A stretch of DNA of 64,000 nt from Terebella lapidaria. Its lineage: Eukaryota; Annelida; Polychaeta; Terebellida; Terebellidae. The stretch spans positions 17,521,170 to 17,585,169 of the forward strand of contig OX424569.1 of the NCBI GenBank assembly GCA_949152475.1. Reading direction: 5' to 3'. The translations under genes were made by a program, and so were the position numbers. Below are positions 24,246 through 37,006 of the stretch, piece after piece; within the stretch, counting starts at the first letter, position 1, and every line of letters starts with the position of its first letter. The notes under the pieces are model-generated. The model was given only the letters and a program-made list of their open reading frames with translations. It searched no databases and was not told the DNA's origin.

Positions 24246-27200
24246 TTAAAACATATCACTATCTTCTGGCGCGTCCAGATCTCGGTACTCAATGATCCCG
24301 CGTGGGTCCTGTCTTCCTCTGAAATAACAGCGGAAAATCGGATATATGTATACCATTTATTTTGAGGGATTACAAGATAACACAGTTCAAGTTTTTACAA
24401 TCTCTTGGAGCCCAAATAACTTGTGCTGCTTGTTCCTCCATATTTAATAAGGATCAAAAAGGTGCGAAATGAATTAAATGGTATGTTTTCAGTGGACGGA
24501 TAGTATTACGGAGCAAGGTACTTGGGCCTCTCTTGGTAACATTCATTCAATGACACAGGATGAAACTTCACATGCAACACATTTAAAACGACCATCTACA
24601 AATCTAACTTGCTGGTTGCGTTCGAGATGTACGACACCTACCGATCTCGCCTATAGAACCCGCCGCCGCCACCTCCGCCCCCGCGTCTGAAGTCCTGACG
24701 ATAGTGATCACCGCCACCTCGCCCGTGGTAGTTAGGAGAATGATGGTATCCTGGAACATAGAAGCAAGTCAAACGGTCACGGCTTGGTCAGCAAGGGTCA
24801 CTGGCACATGTGAGCATACATCGAAGTCCAGCAGGGAAATCTTTTATTCATTTTGTGTACAGACACGATTGATCGTGAACCTGATCGAATTTTTTTTATT
24901 ATTATTACTATTAGAATACTTTTTTTTTTCTTTATCTCAGAAAACAAGCATTCTATCACACAAAACTGAAAGTACAGATATGGCAAAATCTCAACAAAAC
25001 TCAAAAGAACCACAACTCCCAAATTCATACAAATTCAAATTATTTACAAGATATTTCCAAATGGCAATATAAATTCTGACGAATGGACCCTAGTTTAAAT
25101 TTTAATTTCATTTTTTTTTTTGCCATTCTATTGCCAGTGTTTTGCAAATGATCTTGTTTCCTTTACACCAAATGCTTCACTCTGTGCATTATGTACCTCG
25201 TTTCTGACCTATCAAGCCAAATCGTTCAATGATGCGTAGAGAGGTCAGATATGCAAGCAAGAAAAACATTATCACATTCATATTATTTGACGGGTACATA
25301 TTACTTTATTCAGGTAAAAATTTCCACTTAATTCAACACCCGCTCAAGAATTTCAGGTACTTGTCTGTGAACCCCAAGACAGTGTATTTATTTTGCTGCA
25401 CCCTGTACTACAGTGGTCTCCCTCAGATAAGACGTCTTATCAAATAGGATGTCTCAATAGAGGGGTTCATTTACATGTTAACGCTATCCTAGAGCCACAA
25501 GGAAGTCTTTACAGAGGGGGAAGTCTTTATTGAGGGGGGTCTTATGAGGGGGACCACTGTATTGAATACTTTGGGTATGTTTTGTCTGTCTGACTGGTGT
25601 ACATACCCCTCCCTCGTCCTGTAGTGCAGATGTCAACCAGTCAGGAAAAAGGGGCAAGCAGATGTATTTGCATGAACATTTCAGGACATATAACAGACAT
25701 GCATAAAATTCCATTATCTCCTGGCGAATTTTGAGTTAATGTCTGATCAATTTTTCTAACAAATATAATTTCAAGCTATTCACAAACCAACCTTGATAGT
25801 TGTTGTACATTGGGGGGCGGGAGTATCCACCACCCATGTTGCCTCGGAAACCGCCCCCTCCGCCGCCACCATGGTAACCACTGTTCTGTGGCATGTAGCC
25901 GCTGGGCGCCGTGTCAGGCCGGGCGGGGGGTTGCATGACCACCCCCTGTCGACTAGACGGGTGCTCAGGAAGGTGTGGACGCTTCGGGTCAGTCAAGTAG
26001 TTGTTAAAGTATGCCACCTGTAGATGGGAACCATGAAAGGGTCAGAGATGATTCATGTATTCCCATATCACGAAGACAGTTGTACATCACATGGTTGTAT
26101 CAGAATGAATGATCATGAGAAATGCTATTAAACTTGGGATCCATTCTGTCTGACTACTAGATATATTAGGTCCAGAATCACCACTGAAGCAATTTTTGTA
26201 GTACTTTTATTATTTACGATTCCACAAGATTGTTCATTGTCGTATCATACATGTGCATCATACATGTCTGAACCTTCCCCATCATGACGTGACAAGCACT
26301 GACCTCCTGTCTAACTTCCTCTATTTTCTCAGCGTGTTTGTTGAAGAGATGTTTCTTGATGAACTCGGGCCCCTTAAACTTCTTGCCGCTGAGCGGACAC
26401 AGCCACTTGTCCTTGGCGAGTTCCTGGGTGTTTGCTGTGACAAACTTCTCAACCTCTGTGTGCAGCTGTTAAGGTTCCAAATGCTAGGCAGCGATTCAAA
26501 CAAGGCACCTGGTGTACTTTGTTTGTGCAAATTGCCATACAAATTTTGGGGTGCTGTTACCATATTTACATACTACCTTACTCAAAACCAGCTCTTTCTA
26601 TACCTCTTGTGTTAAAACTCCACAAAGAAACTTGTACATATATACTTTTCAACAAAGTTTTGACTAAAACTTATGTATTACAGCCCTAGTCAAGAAGATA
26701 TAACCCCATAGAGAGCCAACCCGCCTGAGGCAGTCACAGCTCTAAAGGATATGCATCAGCGTCCTTGCGGCCGAGTCTGATCGCCTCGTCGTTGTCCATC
26801 TGCCACTTGTAGTTGAGATAGTGCGAGATACGGCTCTCGTACTGGTTGTTCCATTCGTTCACTGACGAGCAAAGAACATCGATCAACAATCAACTCTATT
26901 TTTACATATTTGCTACAATGTTATAACATGGCTATTCTTCACGAGCAAACCAGGATAGAGCCCGTACGAGTTCTGTCTCGTAGCCGCCACTTACAGTCAT
27001 GCTGTGTGACGCGGTTGGCAGGAGACGACCCCCTCGCGTGCATGATTCCACACCGATGAGGCATCTCATCCTCGTTAGGGTACTCCACTCCGCTGTAGTA
27101 GTCGAACGAGTGGACGATTCGCAGGTACAGGATCATACGGTCCAACACCTGAGGTCAAGAAAAGTCGAACAAGTACAGTAGTCAGACAAAGCACTAGATG

Positions 27201-30200
27201 GGATGGGTTACGTTGGAGGGGGGGGGGGGGGAGGGTTCATGTGAAAACTGATAGGAATATTTTGACAAACCTGACAAAGTTCTGGATCCCTTTCGATCAT
27301 AAAATCTGGATTGGCTTCCTTGGATTTGTCATCCATACATTCACCTAAAAGGCAACGAATTTGGGAAGTTACGTTATTAAGTTGATTGCACATAACTAGA
27401 AGTTTTCTTACACTTCACTGTGAAAGACTTACCAAAGTAAGCCTCCTCTTCATAACTTCCCTCGTCCACCAGATAATCTGTGATGTTTTTGAGGACTGGA
27501 TTGTTCGAGACCAAACCAAAACTCATGGACATCTTGGACTGGAAAAACGAATATGACACAAGAATTTGTCAAAATTCACAATCAGAAGTTGCAGTATAAA
27601 CACAACAACGAATTTATCAATACACAAGAAACTTCATTCATGACTGAATCTGTTTGTATCATTTCATTTCTAAATGTACATTGTACACTATACAAAGCGG
27701 TTGCTACGAGGAGTGAATTGAAAGCCACTTACATCCTTGTCTTCGTCCTTTTTCTCTTCATGCGAAGGCCACAGGTTCCAGCGGTTATCAAAGTTCTGGA
27801 CGATTTTAGCCGCATGTTTGATATCCTGTTTGGTGATAGTCTTGTGTCCTGTGATGCCGTTGACTGGTCGCACTCTCTGCTTCAGTTCTCGGTTGACGAT
27901 TGCACCCATCTCGCAGTCGCGAAGCTGTGGAGAAAATTTCATTCCACTTTTTTTCTTGACGACTAATGTACAGCGATTCGTACGATCAATAAGACGATAA
28001 GAGAATAGACACTGCACACAAGATGTGCGTCGATTATAAGTTTACCCTGATGTTGTTGAGATTCCAGCAGATTTCCTTGATGTTGACAGTTCTGTCGAAT
28101 GTCACCCAGCCACGTCGGAAAAACCGGCGCTCGGGCTGTGGATCTTGCAGGGCCACACGTAAGAAACCCGGAAAACGCTTGCACATCTAGAACAGATGGG
28201 AAAAGATGTAGACTGGGTATTTATTTGCAATCAAGCAGATTCCCACTGTCTCAACTACTACTCAAGTTGCAGCTGGTTCACACTTACAGCCTCGACTTCC
28301 TGCCTTGTGATGGTGGGTGCCAGGTTTCTCAGGAAGATGGAGTGAGTTTTGTGTAGCGCCTGTGGTTTGTTCTCGTCCTTATGTTCCCCGTCCTCTGCGG
28401 CCGCAGTGTCAGCCTCCTTGTCTTCACTCGTCTTTGTGGCTGGCAAGAAAACAAGCAGTGTCGAAAACCATCATGTGCATGTCAGGACACAGTATTATGG
28501 AAAGCACACCAACATTCACTAAAGGCTCAACAACAGGTTCATAACAGTACCACACCATCAATCATACAGTATTCAGTACCTGTGATACTACATGATTGAA
28601 CAACCTAATTGATGCATTACATAGTTTAGAATATGTCTATCTACCTTCTTTCTTGGAAAGCTTTGCCTCGGGTGAATCCTTTATGTCATTTTCTGCATTC
28701 TCGGACGCTTTACCTACACAAAAATCAAGTGTGCAAACAGTAAATCATGTGTTTATACATGTATAGCATTGTCACATTTCATTAGTTTTCCCTGTATCAA
28801 ATGACGTACGTTTAGGTGATGATTCGGCGTCCGAGTCGGAAGCACTCCCACTCTCAGAGTCTGAGCCACTGTCTGAGTTATAGTCTCGACGCTTTTTCTT
28901 GGACACCTGGAGTAGAAGGAAAGCAGTAAACACATGCACTAGCACTATTGCAAGACTATTGCAAGTGGAAATCCAAAGTAAAATTTCCGGTGAGGCAAAC
29001 TTTTCACTCACAGGTTTCTCTTTTTTAGCTTCAGTTTCTTCATCAGCTTTGCTCTCCTGTGTTCAAATAGAATAACCCAATATTAGGAAAAGAATCAGTA
29101 GTACCATAATTTACCAATTCAATGCAAAACAATATCCCCACATGTATTCATATATCTATGGATAACAGTGGAGCTTACATACTATATAGCCGTGTATAAA
29201 GTGTATGAAATTTTTAAGCAGCACTGCTTCCCCTGGATACATATAACCTAGGAGCTTCACAATTAACAATGAACTCACAACACTTTTGTCTGCGTCGTCA
29301 TCCTCCTCCCCCTCCTCTTTTTCATCGTCCTCCAGTTCGTCCTCGGGGCCCTTAGACTTGGCTGCAGTCGGCGTCTTGTCCGGGATACTTCCCTCCTCAT
29401 GGCTGCAACACGGAAGTCAGGATAGCATTTATTTTTACAGGAAATTGCTTAAAATCATGTTACGAAGATTGTGTATCTGATGGAATACATCGGCCACATT
29501 TCTCAGACGTATTCAGAGATTTTGAATATGTTCACATGACCAATTTGTGTGACTGTCAAACAGAAACATGTCAGAGATAAAACTCACTCGGAGGAAGCCT
29601 GAGCCTCTGAGTTCTGTCGACTTGTTCTGGTTTCCTTCTCTTCAGGCACAGACTTGGCCTCTGCCTCCAGACTGCGAATATCTTTCTCTGTGCCGCCTTC
29701 CATCAGGATCACAGCTGCAGCACGACATAACAGCTTAGAGGGGTGTCAGGGTAGCTACATACAGACTAGCCACGAAACGAAAACACATTGAATGAACGTA
29801 CAACGGTTCTTGTACAAATCTAGATGCTATAAATTAAACTTGATCATGATAGTTGAAAACTGAACACAGATGAACTTATTTCAAGGTATAAATGTCAGAA
29901 ATTATATAAGAGAACATTTTCCAGCTAGTGTGACATGTTACTCGATTCTACAGTCTAACCTGCGTCCAGTAGTCGAACCAAATCTTCTGTGTGATCAGCA
30001 TCCACAGGACACGAGTTGACCATTGACATCTCTAGCAACTTGCTGAATACATCACAACGATGCTGCAAGGCTTTGTTGGCATCCTGCTGCCGCCTCTCAA
30101 ACTCCTCAGGACTGTACTTAGCTTTGAACCTGGTTGGAAGGAGGGGGGGGGGGGGGGGGGGGGGAGGAGAGAACATTGAAATTGTGAGATTTACTGATCT

Positions 30201-32316
30201 GACACCGTATGTATTTCTACAAGTGTCAAAAGGATATTATAGACTTGTGTACAATGATTCAATCTAATTGATTCTTCATTGTATTCACATGGATATGGTG
30301 ATGTTTAAACCACTGAAAACCTGAATTCCTTGCAAAACTGTACCTAATACAGACTGTTGACTTTCATCACACATAACAATTCAAGTTTTGATTGGCGTTT
30401 CTTGAAATGGTTCAGAATGAACCTATGGAATCTTTCACATATTCGGACACAACAGGACCAGCGATATACAACATTCAACTTCAAACTTAAAACACATTAC
30501 TCATTTTTTCTCAGCACATTTTAAACAGCATGTAGGTAGATTTGTGAAGCATATTTAAAATGTTACTTAAATATCAAACAACCTATTAGAGCTTACCCTT
30601 CCATTGTGCCTTTGACAGGCTTTTAAAACCTCCAAGCGATTTCTAACCAACAAACTTTGATTTCTGATCACACAAAACAATACGATCATTTATTTAGTGG
30701 TAACATGCCTGGCCAGTAGAAAGGCCTCATTGGTTTCCGCATTTCAGTGATGTATTCACATTCATAGAGACATATGGCAGCCTTCTGTTTGGCTTTTCAT
30801 TCAAGTCCTGTGGTTTTCTGACCATTTTCAGCTTTGTGATTTGTGATGGTTTTCCGACCTTTCCTCTTTGCACGTTTGCATGGATTGATCTTCAAGCAAA
30901 GCAAGTTGAAAGTATGCATGGCAATACTTTTCCTGATACTGTGCTCCATTTTCATTGCAAGTTTGAAGTCCTTTCATCGCATGTATTTTCATGTGTGGCA
31001 TTTTTGAGCCAGTGATGAGTCCAACATAGGATCATTTTCTGATTTCATATTTGATGGTAGAATGAAATGATAATTCACTCGATCAAAAAAATAAACATAA
31101 ATGCTGTGGAGAAAATATTTGTGGGTTAAAACATTGATAGGGCTAGTCTATAAAGTCAGATAATGATCTTAGATCACAGAGATTTAAATCTTTCCCAAAA
31201 AAAACAAACTCGAGTGAAACACTTGCACGGAAACTGATTGAGTTTTATCCAGATCTTTGCGAATCATACCATTCCTCTTCTTTATGAGCCAAAAAGAACT
31301 CGTTGATCTGCTGTTTCTTGAAGTCGACTTTATACTCGTTGTACTTTTTGATGGACTCCTCGTCCGTGATGTTGTCATCTTGTGAGGAGAGGAACTGTTT
31401 GAAGGACATCATTGGAGGCTGGGTCGGGTACTCCGGCTCTTGGCTGCGGATTTAATACAACGAAATATTGTACTTTGCTTTTGTCTTATTAAGTCTTGCC
31501 TCTGTCTCTTGAATGATATAAGAGACCAAAGGTTATTAAGTGTGATACTACATTTAACTTTTAAACTTGAATCTAACTACAAGAACTGAATACATTTTCA
31601 TTCAAGTAGATTGTACAATACATAGTTACTCACTTTCTCTGAGGGTTGAAGCCGCCGTGGTGAGGGGGGCCCATGTCCCCACCCCCTGAGGCTCCACCCC
31701 ATCCCCCATGGTGTCCATGGCCACCGCCGTAACCGCCGCCGAAGTTGTCGCCACCGCCACCTCGGTCCTCCCTGCAACACACAAGGAATAATGGCATCAA
31801 CCTCTCAAAACGTTCTGCCACAGAGCCACTGACACCAGAAAAGGGCAGGATTCTCAAATTGCTGATACCCTACCAGTCACCACGGAATCGCTTCATGGGA
31901 GGGCTGATGTCCTGTCGGCCATTTGGACTGTAACGCTCCCTCCGTCGGTCAAACTCGCGATAATTATCCCGTCGATCACGCTTGTCCCAGCCCATCCGGC
32001 CGCCGCTACACAGTAAACAAAAACAATAATTTAATATTGGATCTATGTGGTGATGTATGAAGCATTCAAGTATTTAAAAATTCCAATAAAATCAACAGAA
32101 AGAATTCTTAGTGCAAAATAAATACTAACTAATTGTACATTTCGTTTCGAGCAGAAATTATTCGCAGAAAACGCTGATTTTGACGTACCGTTCCTCCCAC
32201 TGGCCCCCGCCTCCACGTTCACGGTTCTCTCGGCTGTCTCGTCTTTCGTAATCATTCCGCTCGCGACGAAACTTGTCTCGTCGGCGGCGATCGAACTCAT
32301 CATCACTGTCACCCAT
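24246..32316 (-). CDS. SRRT: SRRT / ARS2, serrate RNA effector molecule homologue (complete, 21 coding exons)
   Basis: A nuclear RNA-processing factor. The family links the cap-binding complex to microRNA maturation, RNA 3'-end formation and exosome targeting. Exons in order: 32316-32189, 32005-31874, 31771-31634, 31443-31270, 30129-29960, 29714-29588, 29402-29279, 29056-29012, 28906-28810, 28713-28645, 28439-28288, 28186-28046, 27924-27733, 27538-27433, 27344-27271, 27148-26995, 26861-26753, 26457-26304, 26017-25792, 24750-24642, 24318-24246. All phases agree and the total is 2694 nt (897 aa; the human protein is about 876). The start is the conserved [15 protein letters not shown]. Seen in order: an RD/RE-rich N-terminus; a Gly-rich stretch; the conserved N-terminal domain (about 139-245); an acidic and SD-rich low-complexity region (about 290-400); the RRM-like core (from about 434, SIFLRNLAP); [20 protein letters not shown] (about 635-655); an atypical zinc finger (Cys731, His747, His752); a Gly/Arg-rich tail; and the C-terminal EYRDLDAP motif. 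The 17th intron is U12-type. An acceptor-like site just upstream of the start suggests a 5' UTR intron. Confidence 0.96.
25411..25559. mobile_element. 149-bp mariner/pogo-type MITE in a SRRT intron
   Basis: The inverted ends are CAGTGGTCTCCCTCAGATAAGAC and GTCTTATGAGGGGGACCACTG (read left to right), flanked by TA on both sides (25409-25410, 25560-25561). A TA duplication and CAGT start suit Tc1/mariner-pogo MITEs. It has no coding capacity. It sits between the 19th and 20th coding exons, well away from the splice sites. Confidence 0.75.
26458..26752 (-). other. SRRT: U12-type AT-AC intron of SRRT
   Basis: No GT or GC donor gives a readable join between the exons encoding LGRKDADA and EVEKFV. 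Instead the exon ends GATGC and the intron opens ATATCCTTT, the minor-spliceosome donor consensus. It ends with AACCTTAAC, a U12 branch-site match, about 11 nt before an AC terminus. Joining GC+A gives RKDADAEVEKF, the same length as the corresponding stretch of the vertebrate protein. Confidence 0.88.
30144..30165. repeat. (G)22 tract serving as a poly-C polypyrimidine tract for SRRT
   Basis: Twenty-two consecutive G on the plus strand lie about 14 nt upstream, in transcript sense, of the acceptor before the exon 30129-29960. The pre-mRNA therefore has an all-C tract next to its 3' splice site. A similar run of 14 G lies at about 27218-27231 in another SRRT intron. Confidence 0.8.
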
Positions 32317-33800
32317 TGTTTGTCTACTGCTTACAAATCTGTACAGCAATTAAACAATAGTTTTAATAGAATATCAAAATATAGAGCAGGAACAATAGTG
32401 AAAAGTAGAACCAAGTAATCATGCCTCACAAATCAGAACTGATTAGAACTATTAAAAAAAGTGTATGGTATACATGTATGTAGTATGTACTATCAATTAC
32501 AATGTGCCTGGATTTGTGACTGGTCAATGAGTATGGAATGGAAACGAGTTGCACGAGCAGAAGAAGTACACAAGCAGAATCGGTAGATGTATAGTAGCTC
32601 CAGCAGAGGCTCTCTCCAATGTAGAAAACAGTGTTGGGAGACAGCACCCGCCTGTGCTTCAAATTGTGGACTCTCGTTTCCAATATGAATAGTAGGCCCA
32701 ACAAAATTATGAACAGAAATTCACCATTTAGCTACTGTACGGCCTACATCATACATGTAGCATGACAACACATTTCTGAAATATTGGGTCTACATGGTCA
32801 TACAATACACCAAAAGAAAGCTTGAAGCTTCAGGGAAACAAATATGTAACAAAATTGACCGTAGGTACTGATGCAAAGGTGCTAGAGCATTTCAAAGAGG
32901 GGTACCGTTAGGTCCTTCTGAAGACAAAAATTAGGGAAAAGTCCAAAAAAGTGAAGCTCGCTGTTTACACGCAAACAAAACGTGATAATACATATTTCAG
33001 GGCTTGAAAATATTCAATATTAATTACTTTACACATTGCAGCATCATACACACTAAAATTATATGACGTTGGTGGTGATCATTGTGCCCAAAGTTGTTAA
33101 ATTTGCCCTCATCAGGCCATTAGAAGTAGAACAAATGATCAATGAAGCCATTTCTGACAAAATTCTAGTCACAAAAAAATGTTTTATTTGTAGCAAAATG
33201 TCCAAGGTACTCCTTTACTGTAATGTTATCAAAGGTCAATAAAAAAATCTTATGAGATATGCCCAAAATAGAATTTTTCTCTGATGTCTCCAAAAAACGA
33301 TAGCCAAGCTTGTTTACATGGGCGATAATAGGGGCTTCGAGTGCCAACCAATACTAAACAGATGGCGGAAGTGCAGATGAAACACGACAGGCCCTTCATT
33401 TTGAAGCAATTTCCCAAGCAGTACGGGGGTTTATGATTGAAATATCGTTATATTATGAAAGAAAAAACATTAATTCACAAATTAAACCATGTATGATCGG
33501 CGACAAGAAGTTTTAACTTGTTTTTTGGAGTGAAAAAAAACTTTGAGCTGAACTTTCACCTCCAAAATTGGGTCAGATCTCAAAACGAGGGCTCTTGTCA
33601 CCTAGGCCGATGTCTAACCTTTCCATACAGACCAAATATGCTATGTAAAAGACATTCTGATTGGTCGAAAATGACCGTAACATGACCCCACCCAAACCGG
33701 GTTCAACGAGCTTCACTTTTTTCGCTCCCGCGAAAAACTGCTTGCGCGCGCCGCCTAGCGGAGTGTTGTCATGCTAATACATGTAGATCTAGACTGAACC
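32317..33800 (-). promoter_or_regulatory. SRRT upstream region, probable 5' UTR intron and promoter
   Basis: On the minus strand TTGCTGTACAG|ATTTG, about 20 nt before the start codon, looks like a splice acceptor, so the transcript may begin further upstream. Around 33660 the minus strand has GACCAATCAG (a CCAAT box). 33715-33775 is CpG-rich (CGCGCGCCGCC). A CCAAT box on the plus strand lies at 33348-33352. No exact start site can be assigned. Confidence 0.35.
33362..33436 (+). CDS. Possible short plus-strand open frame at a promoter-like ATGGCGG
   Basis: ATG in the context ACAGATGGCGG opens 24 codons (MAEVQMKHDRPFILKQF...) before TGA at 33434-33436. It stands just 3' of a CCAAT box, upstream of and divergent from SRRT. 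It could be the first exon of a divergent gene, a uORF, or chance. No clear donor within it and no downstream exon were found. Confidence 0.2.
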   Translation: MAEVQMKHDRPFILKQFPKQYGGL

Positions 33801-36800
33801 GTAACCCTACTCCATGGCTAAACCTGGGATAAACCTGTATTGCCTTTGTTTCAGGAGAATCATTTACTGTAAATCATTTTACCACAGTAGATATTCTAGA
33901 TCTAGACCTAGTCTACTTTCCCCAACAAGAAAATGGAGTGCGGCTCCACCCAGTCCCAGGCCAATGAAGTCTCCTGCCCGCCATTTGGTGTTCACAGTTC
34001 AGTATCAAGCCAAGAGTAAGACGGACGCAAGGTCAATTTGAGATTTTCATTGCATCTGGGGCCATTCACATCTGGCAAAAGCTGCTTCAGATCTCAATTA
34101 TTTAGATATAAACACGATGACTTGCTTTGTTTGTTCGTCTCGATTCGGGGCAAAATCACCCACCTGAAAATTTCACGCGTTCCAAGTTTTGTTTTTCCGC
34201 AATCCCAAGATGCACCGCGCGTGACTGTCGCGAAATTGCGGACTGCGAAATTATAGTCAAGAATAAGACCAAAGGTCCCGTAGCTTACCGGTGAAACATG
34301 TACGGTTGTCCTAAATAAAAGTACATATCAAAGCCGGCTCTGGCCCACACTGATGATCAACAATTCAAAAAGATGTACTGTACAAAGGTTATATGTACCA
34401 ATTAAGAAATTGTTCATTACATACACACTGGTTATTCGGGACCAAGTAACGGATCAAAGTAATGGATCGAACGGTAGCGAGATCCGTTATGCCATGACCC
34501 CGATAGCCGATTTGCTAAGAAATTAACCGTGTATTAACCTGTATAAAATTTGTCAATCAGTCATTTGTCAATCAGTCAATTGTTTGACAATCTAGTCATT
34601 CTTGTAAAACATTCTAATTTAGGTATTCCGAAGTCACATGCATGTGGTAGGAGGCTTTGATGAGCCACCGGTTTATTATACCGCTAATTATAGGCAAATA
34701 TCAGATCAGCGGAGGATCGACTTATCAAACCGGGTCGGTTAATAGATTTGCCGACCTTATGGCAATACTGAATATATTGAGCGGTGCATGTTACTATTAT
34801 CAGATATGTGTGTAATAACTTAGTATATCTTTGTCATTCAATATATTCCGGTGGCGTATCTAAGGGGAAGGGCGCAATAACCAATTGGCGGATCTTAGCG
34901 GGGGTGTCATATTTACCAATTCAGATCACTACATACTTATTATATTACACGATGACCATTGAAGATAATAGTTTGAATTCATATGACTAGTTAATCTATT
35001 TGAATGTTATGGCTCCTTGGATGCTCACTATAGCACTTAATGAGGAATCAAATTTGCAGGGTTTTTTGCAAGTAATTGAGATAATGACATGTAGTAAAAA
35101 TCATTATGATCAGTGGGACTAATTTTTTCGTTTGCTAAAAGTGAGTCTCGAGACCATACTATAAAGGTGCCAAACCTTTCTAGGGAGCTTACGTATCAAA
35201 TTCAGAGCAATGTGAACAGACACACAGTTAGCTGTTGAAGAGTGGACCTTTTCTGTCCCGAATGTGACACCCGCTGTGATATCAACACTGGTGAATCGAG
35301 ACACTAATATGCACAAGATTACAAAGATGGGATGATATATATGCCATCATGCAATGTACTTGCATACTTGACAGGCTCGGCGTAAAGTTCAAGAAGATCA
35401 TTGTGCCGACCATGAAAGTTCATTCATAGGCATTATACATCCCTGTTTGAGCAGTTTGGCGGTCAAAACTTGTGCTCTAAATATGAAATCCTGGTAAGAT
35501 GACCTTGCTCCAGAGTAACGGATTAACCGTCACATGTACATATACGCCCTATAGGCTGGGAGACAGAAAATTTATAGAAAATTGATATTATGAAAATAAA
35601 AAAAATAATAAAAGAATATGAAAATTAAAAATTATGAAAATAAAATAAAAAATAAAATAAAAAATAAAAAGTCACACTTGTCATATAACCTTGTACACAA
35701 TTTGTCTCTCTGAACTTTTCAGATAAGATCAAAACAGGAAGATAATATCGGAAAATCAGTTATTATCTGAAATAATAACCGTGATGGCAACCGTTTGTTC
35801 GAGAATAACGCCACCAAATTGTTGTCAAAGAGAGAAAATGCTAACAATCAATGTCGTGTTAAATATATTTGGTAGCACAATCGGTGTATTTTTTTCCGAC
35901 AAAATACACTGGATTGTGAGTAACTACAATATTACGTCCTTATCTGCTTATTTTGCCCCCATTTTTATGCAAATATGATGTTCAAAAATATTTTACAACA
36001 TCGCTTCCAGGTTGGTATGAGGAATATTAGTATGCATGTAGTGTTGGAAAGTCAATTTTTTGAATGCTGTTGACAGTAGGGAAAAACTAGATTGTATGTC
36101 AATATCACCATTTTCTGTACATGCTTTCTGACATAAGCCCTATCACGGGATTTTCAGAGTTCTTGTTTCACTGCAGATAACAGCTTACCAGTAGTTGGAA
36201 GGGAAGCTGCTTTGTGGAACACTCAGTAGAACGTGTAATATAATGCTGCATGGAAACATTTGTGTAACTCCGGTACCCAGTAGCTATATCCTTCTGATTG
36301 ACGATGATATTATAAGACATTAGGACAGACTTATGATTGTCCAGCACCTCCCTTCAAGAGCACCCATAGGTAGATAGTACAGATGTATGATGCATTGCAA
36401 TGTGTGCCAAAAAATATTCAACCCATCAATGGCAATAATAATAATTTCAATCAAATTCAATATTGTTAGATGCTTTGTCAGCTGATATCATGACAAACTC
36501 AATATCTGACAAATTCTTGACAAAGTATAAATATCTATGAACATCATGATCTGAAGCTACCCCCAAGAACCTGTGAACTACACCTAAGAAATCATCTGGA
36601 ATACTACCTAATTTCAATATTGTCTCCCCTCTTCCATACACTCCCCCCGCCTCCCCCCCCTCCTCCTCCCCCCCCCCCCCCCCTCAACTCGTATCCGAAC
36701 GGTTCCCCCTGTCCCGTGGTAAATTTCTGGATCCGCCCCTGACTTATAATCGCGCATAAAATCAAGCAACCGCATGATTAAGGCAGAGAGTTTAGAATAT

Positions 36801-36960
36801 TCTACTTTCTCTGCTGATGAAGGTCGCCAAACTAGCAGTGCCATCTTCCTACCCGAATATGTATCATAACGAATCATACGATGTAACTTCCAGTAGAATA
36901 TTATCCGTAATTTTGAGCTTAGGGGTATATTTCAATGCATTATGATGAATATACATGTTG
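33801..36960. other. Intergenic; no gene seen
   Basis: Mostly A+T-rich sequence. It includes an A/T simple-sequence stretch of AAAATAAAATA type at about 35595-35670 and a C-rich run at 36640-36690. The C-rich run is followed on the minus strand by GGGGCGGATCCAGAAATTT (about 36724-36742), which resembles ends of common invertebrate DNA transposons, but no matching second end was found. Confidence 0.35.
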
Positions 36961-37006
36961 GCAGTACAACCTGACGATATATTCTTGGAGGGTGAGAGGG
37001 ATTAAT

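Noticed and set aside
26741-26760. GT or GC donor, or a frameshift, at the end of the SRRT exon 26861-26753
   Set aside because: The only GT before the stop gives the wrong phase for every acceptor, and the GC options have poor context. The AT-AC model fits donor, branch site, phase and protein length.
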